Origin: an uncultured Clostridia bacterium
GTDB taxonomy: Bacteria > Bacillota > Clostridia > TANB77 > CAG-508
Reading direction: 5' to 3'
Length of the DNA stretch: 64,000 bases
NCBI GenBank assembly: GCA_934155265.1
Contig: CAKPGU010000010.1
Coordinates: 1 to 64,000, forward strand
Shown one piece after another: positions 7,947 through 17,097 of the stretch (positions within the stretch are counted from its first letter, which is position 1; the number at the start of each line of letters is the position of its first letter). Below the pieces are notes generated by a model. That model was not told the origin of the DNA, did no database searches, and was given only the letters and a program-made list of their open reading frames with translations. A program made the translations under genes and the position numbers.

Positions 7947-9890
7947 ATGAAAAAAGAACTCAAAATTGGAACTTATAGAAAAAATCAAAAAGGATTTGGA
8001 TTTGTAAAATTAGATGATCAAGAAGATGAAATATATATTGCCAGAGAAAATTCATTAAATGCTTTAAATGGAGATACTGTTGGCATTGAAATAACAAAAA
8101 ACAAAGAAGCAGACAAAAAAGAAGAAGGAAAAATTATAAAAATAATTAGACATGAAAAAAATACAATAGTAGGAACTTTTCAAAAAAATAGGAATTTTGG
8201 ATTTGTAGTACCAGATGACAAAAATTTTGGAACAGATATATTTATTTCAAAAGCTAATTGGGGAAAAGCAAGAAATAGGCACAAAGTTTTAGTACAAATA
8301 ACAAAATATCCAGAGAAAGGTAAAAATGCAGAAGGGAAAATAATAGAAGTTCTTGGAGGAGTTAATGAAGCAGGAGTTGATATGCTTTCATTAATTAAAC
8401 AATATGAGCTTCCATATAAATTTCCTGAAGAAGTTGTAAATGAAGCTAAAGCATTTGGAACAAAAATTGATGAAAGTGACATGCAAAACAGAAAAGACTT
8501 ACGTAATGATATAATTTTCACAATTGATGGAGAAGATGCCAAGGATTTAGATGATGCAATACATGTAGAAAAGTTGCCAAATGGAAATTATAAATTAGAT
8601 GTACACATTGCTGATGTAAGTCATTATGTAAGAGAAAAAACAGAACTTGATAAAGAAGCATATTTAAGAGGTACAAGTATTTATATGTTAGGAAGAGTTA
8701 TTCCAATGTTGCCAAGAGAATTATCAAATGGAATATGTAGTTTAAATGCAGGAGAAGATAGATATACACTTTCATGTTCAATGGAAATAACACCAAATGC
8801 AAAAATAGTTGATTCAGATATATATAAAGCAGTTATAAGAGTAACTGAAAGAATGTCATATACAGATGTACAAAAAATATTAGATAAATCAGATGATGAA
8901 GTCCTAAAAAGATATGAAAAATATATTAAAGATTTTGAATTAATGGCAGAACTTGCAACAATATTAAAAGAAAAAAGAAAAGAAAATGGATATTTAAATT
9001 TGGAAATACCAGAAAGTAAAATAATTCTTGATGAAAATGGTTTTGCAATAGATGTAAAAAAATATGAAACTTATTTTGCAAATGAAATAATAGAACAATT
9101 TATGCTTATTGCAAATGAAACAGTTGCAGAAAAATTTTATTGGTTACAAGCACCATTTATATATAGAAATCATGAAGCTCCGGATTTAGATAAAATAAAA
9201 GACTTAAATAAAATATTATTCAACTTTGGATATAAAATAAAAATATCAAAAGAAGACATTGTATATCCAAATGAATTTGCAAAAATTTTAGAAAATGTAA
9301 AAGGAAAAGATGAAGAAAAAGTAGTTTCTAATATTATATTAAGAACACTTAGAGTAGCAAAATATGAAGCAGAAAATAAAGGACACTTTGGAATTGCAAG
9401 TAAATATTATTGTCATTTTACATCACCAATAAGAAGATATCCAGATTTATTTATACACAGAATAATTTCAAAATATCTTGAAAGTAATTATATGGTAAAT
9501 GAATTTTGGATAAAAAAATATGAGAAAAGAGCAGAAAAAAGAGCTGAAAATTGTTCAGAAAGAGAAAGAACTGCAACAAAGGTTGAAAGAGAAGCGGAAG
9601 ATATTAAAAAGGCTGAATTTATGGAAAATAAGATTGGAGAAAAATACGAAGGTATTGTTTCGTCAGTTACTAATTTTGGAATATATGTTGAGCTTGAAAA
9701 TACTGTTGAGGGCTTGATTAGATATGAAACATTAGGTGACGAATACTTTATTTATAATGAAGAACGTAGAGAAGCTATTGGAGAACACTCTCATAAGGTT
9801 TATAAAATAGGAGATAAAGTAAAAATTAGAGTTGCAGATGCGAACAAATTGTTGAGAAAAATTGATTTTGAGATTGACAAAGATGATTAA
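7947..9890 (+). CDS. rnr: ribonuclease R
   Basis: 647-residue 3'-to-5' exoribonuclease of the RNB family. There are two N-terminal cold-shock domains (GFGFVKLDD about 17-25, NFGFVVPDD about 83-91). The RNB active site is IDGEDAKDLDDA (about 193-204), with the clustered Asp residues that bind magnesium. A C-terminal S1 domain starts at about 565 (YEGIVSSVTNFGIYVEL). It is shorter than B. subtilis RNase R (about 780) because the N-terminal helix-turn-helix and the basic tail after S1 are missing. The smpB gene that often follows is absent. A GGAAGGAG site precedes ATG 7947. Confidence 0.95.
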   Translation: MKKELKIGTYRKNQKGFGFVKLDDQEDEIYIARENSLNALNGDTVGIEITKNKEADKKEEGKIIKIIRHEKNTIVGTFQKNRNFGFVVPDDKNFGTDIFISKANWGKARNRHKVLVQITKYPEKGKNAEGKIIEVLGGVNEAGVDMLSLIKQYELPYKFPEEVVNEAKAFGTKIDESDMQNRKDLRNDIIFTIDGEDAKDLDDAIHVEKLPNGNYKLDVHIADVSHYVREKTELDKEAYLRGTSIYMLGRVIPMLPRELSNGICSLNAGEDRYTLSCSMEITPNAKIVDSDIYKAVIRVTERMSYTDVQKILDKSDDEVLKRYEKYIKDFELMAELATILKEKRKENGYLNLEIPESKIILDENGFAIDVKKYETYFANEIIEQFMLIANETVAEKFYWLQAPFIYRNHEAPDLDKIKDLNKILFNFGYKIKISKEDIVYPNEFAKILENVKGKDEEKVVSNIILRTLRVAKYEAENKGHFGIASKYYCHFTSPIRRYPDLFIHRIISKYLESNYMVNEFWIKKYEKRAEKRAENCSERERTATKVEREAEDIKKAEFMENKIGEKYEGIVSSVTNFGIYVELENTVEGLIRYETLGDEYFIYNEERREAIGEHSHKVYKIGDKVKIRVADANKLLRKIDFEIDKDD

Positions 9891-9955
9891 ATGTAATATA
9901 ATAATTAATCGTGAGGAAAATGGAAACGTACATTATCAATGGATAATGACTAACG

Positions 9956-9986
9956 AACAACACACCTAAAAAATGTGTTGTTTTTT
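9956..9986 (+). terminator. terminator after rnr
   Basis: AACAACACA (9956-9964) pairs with TGTGTTGTT (9974-9982), followed by a T run. An in-frame ATG at 9973 for the next gene lies inside this hairpin and is not its start. Confidence 0.8.
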
Positions 9987-10023
9987 GTGCCTAAAAGTAA
10001 AAATAAAAGAAAGGGGAAAAGAA

Positions 10024-12033
10024 ATGGAAGTAAACTTAGGAACAGAAAAAATAGGAAAATTACTAAGAAAATTTGCAATACCATGTATCATCTCAATGGT
10101 AGTAAACGCATTATACAACATAGTAGACCAAATATTTATTGGATGGGGAGTTGGATATTTAGGAAATGGAGCAACAAATATAGTATTCCCAATAACAGTA
10201 ATATGTTTATCATTTGCATTAATGCTTGGTGATGGAACATCAGCATATTTGAGCTTGAAATTAGGAGAGAAAAAGCAAAAAGAAGCAGAAAAAGGTGTAG
10301 GAAGTGGAATTACAACAGGTGCAATAATATCAGTTATTTTATGTGCAATAATATTAATATTTTTACCACAATTACTTAATTTATTTGGATGTACAGATGC
10401 ATTAAGAGAATATGCATTAAAATATGGTGGAGTAATTGCAATAGGAATACCATTTATGATGATAGGAACAACATTAAACTCTATAATCAGAGCAGATGGT
10501 TCACCTAAATATTCAATGGTCTCAATGGTAGCAGGAGCAGTATTAAATATAATTTTAGACCCAATTTTTATATTTGATTGGGGACTAAATATGGGAGTAG
10601 AAGGAGCAGCACTTGCAACAATTATAAGCCAATTTGTAACATTTGTATTTAATGTAGCATATATAAAAAGATTTAAAACAATAAAATTAACAAAAGAATC
10701 ATTTAAGCCAGACTTTAAAGTAGCATCAACAGTTGCCAAGTTTGGAATATCATCATTTATAACACAAATGGCAGTTGTAGTTGTAATAACAGTACAAAAC
10801 ACAATATTCAAACAATATGGAGAGCTAAGTAGATTTGGAGCAGATATTCCAATAACTGTACTTGGAATAGTAATGAAAATTAATCAAATTTTAAGTAGTA
10901 TAATAATAGGAATTGCTGTTGGAAGTCAACCTATAATAGGATTTAACTATGGGGCAAGAAAATTTGATAGAGTAAAACAAACAATAAAAATAGTATTAGG
11001 ATTAAGTGTTACAGTATCAATAACAGCATTTATTTTATTCCAAACTATACCAGAAAAATTAATTGGAATATTTGGATCAGGTGATGAATTATATAATGAA
11101 TTTGCATGTATAACATTTAGACAATTTTTAATGTTAACAATATTTAATGGAGTACAAATAGCATCAGGAATATTCTTCCAAGCAATTGGAAAACCAAGCA
11201 AATCAGCATTTTTAACATTATCAAGACAAATATTATTCTTCACACCAGCTGCAATAATATTATCTAAATTTTATAATGTAATGGGAGTTATTTATGCAGG
11301 ACCTGTATCAGATGGATTAGCATTTTGCATAGCAGCAGTATTATTAATAAAAGAAATTAAAAATCTTGATAAACAATCAAATGAAAGTTATGCAATTAGT
11401 GAAGATATAGAAGTCCAAAAAGAATCAAGAAATATAATAATTACAGTAGCAAGAGAATATGGTTCAGGTGGAAGATATGTTGCAAAATTAATTGCAGAAA
11501 AACTTGGATTAAGATTTTATGACAAAGATTTGATAAATATTATATCAGATGAAAGTGGTTTATCTGCCACATACATAGAACAAAATGAACAAAACATACA
11601 TGGAAATTTACTTTCAAGTTTTAATACACAATATTATGATAATTTATCAAATGATGATAATTTATTTATAGCTGAAAGCAAGGCAATTAAAGAAATTGCT
11701 GATAAAGGTTCATGTGTTATTGTTGGAAGATGTTCAAATTACATATTAAGAGATAATGAAAATGTAGTAAATATTTTTTTATATAGTGATGATGAAAGTA
11801 AAGTTAAAAGAGCTGTTAAATATTATGGATTAGAAGAAAAGAATGCATTAAAAGAAATTAATAAAATTAATAAAAATAGAGAAAAACATTATCATTATTA
11901 TACTCATGAAAATTGGAGAGATATTAACAATTATGATTTAAGTATTAATGTTGATAAAATGGGTGTAGAGAAAACAGCAGAACTTATTGAAAGTTTTATA
12001 ACTAATGAAAAAGTAGAGTTAGCACAAAATTAG
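10024..12033 (+). CDS. MATE efflux transporter fused to a cytidylate kinase-like domain
   Basis: 669 residues from ATG 10024, preceded by AAAGGGGAAAAG. Residues 1 to about 450 are a MATE multidrug/organic-cation antiporter with about 12 hydrophobic helices (PCIISMVVNALYNIVDQIFIG, PILDP-like DPIFIFDWG). Residues about 470-669 form a separate P-loop domain of the cytidylate-kinase-like family (Cytidylate_kin2): ITVAREYGSGGRYVAKLIA, YDKDLI and IVGRCSNYILRD. There is no stop or frameshift between them, and the linker is about 20 charged residues. The kinase substrate and the reason for the fusion are unknown. The window's other transporter (40869) has no such domain. Confidence 0.9.
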   Translation: MEVNLGTEKIGKLLRKFAIPCIISMVVNALYNIVDQIFIGWGVGYLGNGATNIVFPITVICLSFALMLGDGTSAYLSLKLGEKKQKEAEKGVGSGITTGAIISVILCAIILIFLPQLLNLFGCTDALREYALKYGGVIAIGIPFMMIGTTLNSIIRADGSPKYSMVSMVAGAVLNIILDPIFIFDWGLNMGVEGAALATIISQFVTFVFNVAYIKRFKTIKLTKESFKPDFKVASTVAKFGISSFITQMAVVVVITVQNTIFKQYGELSRFGADIPITVLGIVMKINQILSSIIIGIAVGSQPIIGFNYGARKFDRVKQTIKIVLGLSVTVSITAFILFQTIPEKLIGIFGSGDELYNEFACITFRQFLMLTIFNGVQIASGIFFQAIGKPSKSAFLTLSRQILFFTPAAIILSKFYNVMGVIYAGPVSDGLAFCIAAVLLIKEIKNLDKQSNESYAISEDIEVQKESRNIIITVAREYGSGGRYVAKLIAEKLGLRFYDKDLINIISDESGLSATYIEQNEQNIHGNLLSSFNTQYYDNLSNDDNLFIAESKAIKEIADKGSCVIVGRCSNYILRDNENVVNIFLYSDDESKVKRAVKYYGLEEKNALKEINKINKNREKHYHYYTHENWRDINNYDLSINVDKMGVEKTAELIESFITNEKVELAQN

Positions 12034-12050
12034 TGCTAATTCTATTTTTT
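12019..12050 (+). terminator. terminator after the MATE-kinase gene
   Basis: TTAGCAC (12019-12025) pairs with GTGCTAA (12033-12039) across the stop codon, followed by TTCTATTTTTT. Confidence 0.7.
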
Positions 12051-12158
12051 AATAGAAAAAATCAAAAAAAAACTTATTTGTTCTCAAAAAAAGAGGGAAT
12101 TATGTAAAATTCGTCGAATAATATAATTATGTATTAATATGTGTAGGAGTGGAGGAAA

Positions 12159-13949
12159 ATGGTACGATATAGTGATGAAATTATAGAAGAAGTAAGACAA
12201 AACAATGATATAGTAGATATAATATCACAATACGTACATTTAACTCGAAAGGGAAGAAACTATTTTGGGTTATGTCCGTTTCATAATGAAAAATCACCAT
12301 CATTTTCTGTATCACCAGACAGACAAATATTTCATTGTTTTGGATGTGGTGTTGGAGGAAATGTATACACATTTTTAATGAAAATAGAGGGAATAACATT
12401 TAGAGAAGCATTAGAACAACTAGCAGAAAGAGCTAATATACAATTACCAACATTAGAAAACAGTGCAGACACAGCAAGAGAAGAATTAAAAGCAAAAGTA
12501 TATAAAGTAAATGAATTTACAGCAGAATTTTACCATCAAAATTTGTACAAGCCAGTAGCTAAAATAGCACAAGAATATGTAAAAAAGAGAAGAATGAACA
12601 ACGAAACTCTTGAAGCATATAAAATAGGGTATTCAGGCAAATTTGATGAATTATATAAAGCATTGAAAGCACAAGGTTTTGGAGAAAAAGAAATATTAGA
12701 ATCAGGATTGGTAAATAAAAATGACAATGGAACATATATAGACAGATATAGGAACAGATTAATGTTTCCTATTTGTGATGCAAGAGGAAAAGTAATTGCA
12801 TTTGGAGGTAGAGTATTAGATGACTCAAAACCAAAGTATATCAATTCGCCTGAAAATGTTGTATATAGCAAAGGAAGACATCTATTTGGACTAAATGTAG
12901 CAAAAAAAGATTCTGCAAAAAAAATACTAATAGTAGAAGGATATATGGATGTTATATCATTACATCAAAGGGGAATAACAAATGTAGTTGGAGCATTAGG
13001 GACAGCACTAACAGAACAGCAAGGATGGTTACTTAGAAGAACAACAGAACAAGTAATACTAGGCTTTGATGCAGATGGAGCAGGACAAACAGCAATTGCA
13101 AGGTCAATGGAAATATTACAAAAAATGGGTTGTGATATGAGAGTATTGCAAATAGAAGGAGCCAAAGATCCAGATGAATTTATAGTAAAATTTGGAGAAG
13201 GAAGATTCAAGCTAGCTATAGATAATGCGATATCATTAGTAGAATTTAAAGTTAAAAATTTGAAAAAAGACTTTAATCTAGAAAATACAGGAGATAAAAT
13301 AAGGTTTTTAAACGAAATAGCAAAAATACTTTCAAAAGTAGAAAACACAATGGAAAGAGAAATATACATAGAAAAAATAGCAAAGGGATATAATATATCA
13401 AAAGAAGCGATATATGCAGAAGTAAATAAATTGATATATGTAGGAACAAAAGAAGATAAAGTATCACAAAATAAAAAAAGAGAAATACGCAGTATAACAA
13501 GAGAACAAAAAAATAATGATAATATTGACGAGGATTTAAAAAGAAGAGAAGATACGATAATTGCATTATTATTGGACGCAAATACAAATGTATTTAAAAA
13601 AATCAAAGAACATATTCAACCAGAAGAATTTAAAGATGAAACAAATAGAAAAATTGCAGAGCAATTATATATAGAATTAGATAAATCAGAATCAAATATA
13701 AACAAACTTATAGATTCTTTTGATGAAGAAACGCAAAATCATATAACAATGGTAATGGCAACAGATTATGAAATAGAAAATATAGACAAAGCAGTTGATG
13801 ATATTTTATCAAAATATGAAAGAGAAAAACTAGATAATAGAAAACAAGAAATTTTAAAACAATTAGAGATAGAACAAGATAGTGAGAAAAAGAGTCAATT
13901 AGGTAAAGAGCTAAGTAATATAATTATTTCATTAGCTAAAATTAAGTAG
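12159..13949 (+). CDS. dnaG: DNA primase
   Basis: 596-residue primase that makes RNA primers at the replication fork. The CHC2 zinc-binding domain shows C39, H42, C60 and C63 (CPFH and CFGC). The catalytic TOPRIM domain has VEGYMD (about 259-264) and the DADGAG acidic motif. The C-terminal part is the divergent DnaB-interacting region. A TGGAGG site precedes ATG 12159. Only 12 bp separate it from rpoD, the classical primase-sigma arrangement; rpsU, often first in this operon, is absent. Confidence 0.96.
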   Translation: MVRYSDEIIEEVRQNNDIVDIISQYVHLTRKGRNYFGLCPFHNEKSPSFSVSPDRQIFHCFGCGVGGNVYTFLMKIEGITFREALEQLAERANIQLPTLENSADTAREELKAKVYKVNEFTAEFYHQNLYKPVAKIAQEYVKKRRMNNETLEAYKIGYSGKFDELYKALKAQGFGEKEILESGLVNKNDNGTYIDRYRNRLMFPICDARGKVIAFGGRVLDDSKPKYINSPENVVYSKGRHLFGLNVAKKDSAKKILIVEGYMDVISLHQRGITNVVGALGTALTEQQGWLLRRTTEQVILGFDADGAGQTAIARSMEILQKMGCDMRVLQIEGAKDPDEFIVKFGEGRFKLAIDNAISLVEFKVKNLKKDFNLENTGDKIRFLNEIAKILSKVENTMEREIYIEKIAKGYNISKEAIYAEVNKLIYVGTKEDKVSQNKKREIRSITREQKNNDNIDEDLKRREDTIIALLLDANTNVFKKIKEHIQPEEFKDETNRKIAEQLYIELDKSESNINKLIDSFDEETQNHITMVMATDYEIENIDKAVDDILSKYEREKLDNRKQEILKQLEIEQDSEKKSQLGKELSNIIISLAKIK

Positions 13950-13961
13950 GGGTGAATTTTT

Positions 13962-15191
13962 GTGGGGAATAAAAAAATTGAAGACCAAGTTGAAATAAAT
14001 GATGTTGTAAAATCAGAAAAGAATACAATATCAAAATTAGCCAAAAAAGAGAAGCTTATTGCAGAAATAAAAAAACAAGAAAAAGGTTCAGAAAACAACA
14101 AAGAAGAAGAATTATCTGAAACAGAAAAAGTACAAAAAATAGTAAAAAAAGCCAAGGAAAATGGAAAAATCACTTATGGCGAACTTGCAAAAGAGCTTGA
14201 AAATACAAATCCAGAACAAATAGATAAAGTATTTGATGCATTTGAAGAAATGGGAGTTAATCTTTTAAATGACGATTTTGAAGAAGAACCAGATATTGAA
14301 GATTTAAAAGAAGTAGAAGACTTAAAATTAGACCAAATAACAGATACAAGTTATGAAGGAATAAGTGTAGATGATCCTGTAAGAATGTATTTAAGAGAAA
14401 TAGGAAAAATACCATTACTTTCTTACGAAAAAGAATTAGAATTAGCAAAAAGAATTTTAGAAAATGATGAAGAGGCAAAACAAGAATTAGCAGAAGCAAA
14501 TTTAAGATTAGTAGTAAGTATTGCTAAAAAATATGTTGGTAGAGGAATGTTATTTTTAGACTTAATACAAGAAGGAAACATGGGATTAATAAAAGCAGTA
14601 GAAAAATTTGATTACACAAAAGGGTTCAAATTTAGTACTTATGCAACATGGTGGATAAGACAAGCAATAACAAGAGCTATAGCAGACCAAGCAAGAACAA
14701 TAAGAATACCAGTACACATGGTAGAAACAATAAATAGATTAATACGTACATCAAGACATCTATTACAACAATTAGGTAGAGAACCAACCCCAGAGGAAAT
14801 TGCACAAGAAATGGAATTGCCAGTTGAAAAAGTAATGGAAATACAAAAAATAGCTCAAGATCCTGTATCATTAGAAACTCCAATTGGAGAAGAAGATGAT
14901 AGTCATCTAGGTGACTTTATACAAGACGAAGATTCACCAGCACCTCATGATGCGGCATCATATACACTTTTAAGAGAACAATTAGAAGAAGTAATGAATA
15001 CATTAACACCAAGAGAAGCAAAAGTTCTAAAATTAAGATTTGGGTTAGAAGATGGTAAAGCAAGAACGCTTGAAGAAGTTGGAAAAGAATTTGATGTAAC
15101 AAGAGAAAGAATTCGTCAAATAGAAGCAAAAGCACTAAGAAAATTAAGACACCCAAGTAGAAGCAAAAAATTGAGAGATTATATGAATTAA
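13962..15191 (+). CDS. rpoD: RNA polymerase primary sigma factor
   Basis: 409-residue sigma-70 group 1 factor. A charged N-terminal region leads to region 1.2 (DDPVRMYLREIGKIPLL). Region 2 follows with LRLVVSIAKKYVGRGM and TYATWWIRQAITRAIADQ, then region 3, and region 4 with RFGLEDGKARTLEEVG and the helix-turn-helix RERIRQIEAKALRKLRHP. It starts with GTG 13962, seven bases after AGGGGTGA. The many 17-bp spaced TTGACA/TATAAT-like promoters in this window are its expected targets. Confidence 0.97.
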   Translation: MGNKKIEDQVEINDVVKSEKNTISKLAKKEKLIAEIKKQEKGSENNKEEELSETEKVQKIVKKAKENGKITYGELAKELENTNPEQIDKVFDAFEEMGVNLLNDDFEEEPDIEDLKEVEDLKLDQITDTSYEGISVDDPVRMYLREIGKIPLLSYEKELELAKRILENDEEAKQELAEANLRLVVSIAKKYVGRGMLFLDLIQEGNMGLIKAVEKFDYTKGFKFSTYATWWIRQAITRAIADQARTIRIPVHMVETINRLIRTSRHLLQQLGREPTPEEIAQEMELPVEKVMEIQKIAQDPVSLETPIGEEDDSHLGDFIQDEDSPAPHDAASYTLLREQLEEVMNTLTPREAKVLKLRFGLEDGKARTLEEVGKEFDVTRERIRQIEAKALRKLRHPSRSKKLRDYMN

Positions 15192-15203
15192 ATATATTTT
15201 GCT

Positions 15204-15240
15204 AAAACTGTTGTTTAACTAAGAAAACAACAGTTTTTTT
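15204..15240 (+). terminator. terminator of the dnaG-rpoD operon
   Basis: AAAACTGTTGTTT (15204-15216) pairs with AAACAACAGTTTT, followed by a T run. It is a strong intrinsic terminator. Confidence 0.85.
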
Positions 15241-15258
15241 AAGATAAAGGAGTATCAT

Positions 15259-16323
15259 ATGGGAAATTTTGAACAAATTATTAGTGAATTAAATGTAGAA
15301 GTAGTAATACAAATTATTATTGCAATAGGTGTAATATTCGTATTTAGAATATTAAGTTCAGTGGTTTCAAGTACTATAATAAAAATTTTAAGACCAAAAG
15401 GAAAAGAAAAGGTAAGTGTAAAGAAAAACCCTTTTTATTTACCATTAAGAACGATCTTCACATTTGTAGGAATATATATTGCATTAAATATAATAAAAAA
15501 TGCAACAACAATTAGTCCAGACATACAATCAATATTAGATAAAGGAATAAAAATATTGTTAATACTTTTTGTTGCAAAAGCATTTGGAGATGGACTAGAT
15601 GAAAAAAATAGAGTATTTGTAAAAATAAGAGATAAGAGTAATAGAGATATTGACAAATCAACAATGAATGCAATATTAAGAATAGCAAAAATAGCAATAT
15701 ATGTTCTAGCAGGATTTATGGTAATATCTGAATTAGGATATAATATAAGTGGATTTATAACAGGGCTTGGATTAAGCAGTGTTGTAATAACACTTGCAGC
15801 ACAAGATACAGCAAAAAGCTTAATAGGTGGACTTGCAATATTTTTAGACAAACCATTTAAAGTGGGAGATTATATAAAAGTTGATCAATATGAAGGAACA
15901 GTAGAAGAAATTAGATTTAGAACAACAAGTATAAGAACATTAGAAAATACAGTACTACATGTTGCAAATTCAGAAATGTCAGTTTCAGCAATTATAAATT
16001 ATAGTGAAATGGAAAAAAGAAGATATTATGCAAAATTAGTATTAGAATTTGGTACAAGTTTAAAAAAAGTAGAACTTGTAAAAAACAAAATAAATAGTAT
16101 GCTAATGCAAATGGATGAAATAGAAAAAGAAACTATAATGATAAATTTTCAAGAAATTTCAGATAATGGAATGGACTTGGTAGTTATAGCTTATATAAAT
16201 AGAACAAATTATGCAGAATATCTTGATATAAAAGAAGAAATTAATTATAATGTAATGAAAATTTTAGAAAATGAAGGAGTAGAAATGGCTTACAATACAC
16301 AAACAATGTACTTGAAAAGATAA
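15259..16323 (+). CDS. small-conductance mechanosensitive channel (MscS family)
   Basis: 354 residues. There are hydrophobic helices at about 13-35, 63-80, 90-110 and 136-160. The pore-lining helix and beta domain are marked by GLGLSSVVITLAAQDTAKSL and KPFKVGDYIKVDQYEGTVEEI, the MscS core signature. The soluble C-terminal vestibule follows. The channel releases solutes on hypoosmotic shock. An AAGGAG site precedes ATG 15259. It sits between rpoD and a two-component system without obvious cotranscription. Confidence 0.92.
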   Translation: MGNFEQIISELNVEVVIQIIIAIGVIFVFRILSSVVSSTIIKILRPKGKEKVSVKKNPFYLPLRTIFTFVGIYIALNIIKNATTISPDIQSILDKGIKILLILFVAKAFGDGLDEKNRVFVKIRDKSNRDIDKSTMNAILRIAKIAIYVLAGFMVISELGYNISGFITGLGLSSVVITLAAQDTAKSLIGGLAIFLDKPFKVGDYIKVDQYEGTVEEIRFRTTSIRTLENTVLHVANSEMSVSAIINYSEMEKRRYYAKLVLEFGTSLKKVELVKNKINSMLMQMDEIEKETIMINFQEISDNGMDLVVIAYINRTNYAEYLDIKEEINYNVMKILENEGVEMAYNTQTMYLKR

Positions 16324-16406
16324 TGTTTTTTTCACAAAAAAGACATAAAGCGTGTGTATAATATAAACAGATAATAAAAGCCAGATGGCACTTTAGGAGG
16401 AAAAGG

Positions 16407-17087
16407 ATGGAAGGAACATATATTTTAGTTGTTGATGATGAATCTAGAATGAGAAAACTTTTAAATGACTTTTTAGTTGCAAAAGGATATCATATATTAG
16501 AAGCTGAAGATGGAGAAAAAGCAATAGAAGTATTTGAAGAGAACAAAAATAAAATAAAACTAATATTATTAGATGTAATGATGCCAAAACTTGATGGATG
16601 GTCTGTATTAAGAAAAATAAGACAAGACTCAAATGTTCCAGTAATAATGTTAACTGCAAGAGGAGAAGAACAAGACGAATTATTTGGGTTTGAACTTGGA
16701 GTTGATGAATATATATCAAAACCATTTAGTCCTAAAATATTAGTTGCAAGAGTAGAAGCAATATTGAAAAGAGTATATGGAGACATAAAAGAAGTAAAAG
16801 ACTATGATGGAATAACAATTGACCAAGAAGGAAGAACAGTAAAAGTAGATGGAAAACCAATAGATTTAAGCTTAAGAGAATATGAACTTTTAAAATACTT
16901 GCTAGATAATGAAAATATTGCACTATCAAGAGATAAAATTTTAAATAATGTATGGAATTATGATTATTACGGAGATTCTAGAACAATAGATAGTCATATA
17001 AAAAAAATAAGACATAAATTAGGTAAAAAAGGTAAATATATAGAAACAATAAGAGGAATAGGATATAAATTTGAAATTAAGAAATGA
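16407..17087 (+). CDS. OmpR/PhoB family response regulator
   Basis: 226 residues. The receiver domain has acidic residues D10 and D11, phosphoacceptor D56 (LILLDVMMP), T/S at MLTAR and K in SKPF. The C-terminal winged helix ends with RTIDSHIKKIRHKLG and IRGIGYKFE. It overlaps nothing and is followed after 10 bp by its sensor kinase. AGGAGG precedes ATG 16407. A TATAAT at 16357-16362 is a likely -10, but the -35 is unclear. The signal sensed cannot be predicted. Confidence 0.94.
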   Translation: MEGTYILVVDDESRMRKLLNDFLVAKGYHILEAEDGEKAIEVFEENKNKIKLILLDVMMPKLDGWSVLRKIRQDSNVPVIMLTARGEEQDELFGFELGVDEYISKPFSPKILVARVEAILKRVYGDIKEVKDYDGITIDQEGRTVKVDGKPIDLSLREYELLKYLLDNENIALSRDKILNNVWNYDYYGDSRTIDSHIKKIRHKLGKKGKYIETIRGIGYKFEIKK

Positions 17088-17097
17088 GGAAAAAATT

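Noticed and set aside
9973..10023. Longer N-terminus for the MATE-kinase protein
   Set aside because: The upstream ATG is inside the rnr terminator hairpin. A good ribosome-binding site precedes ATG 10024.
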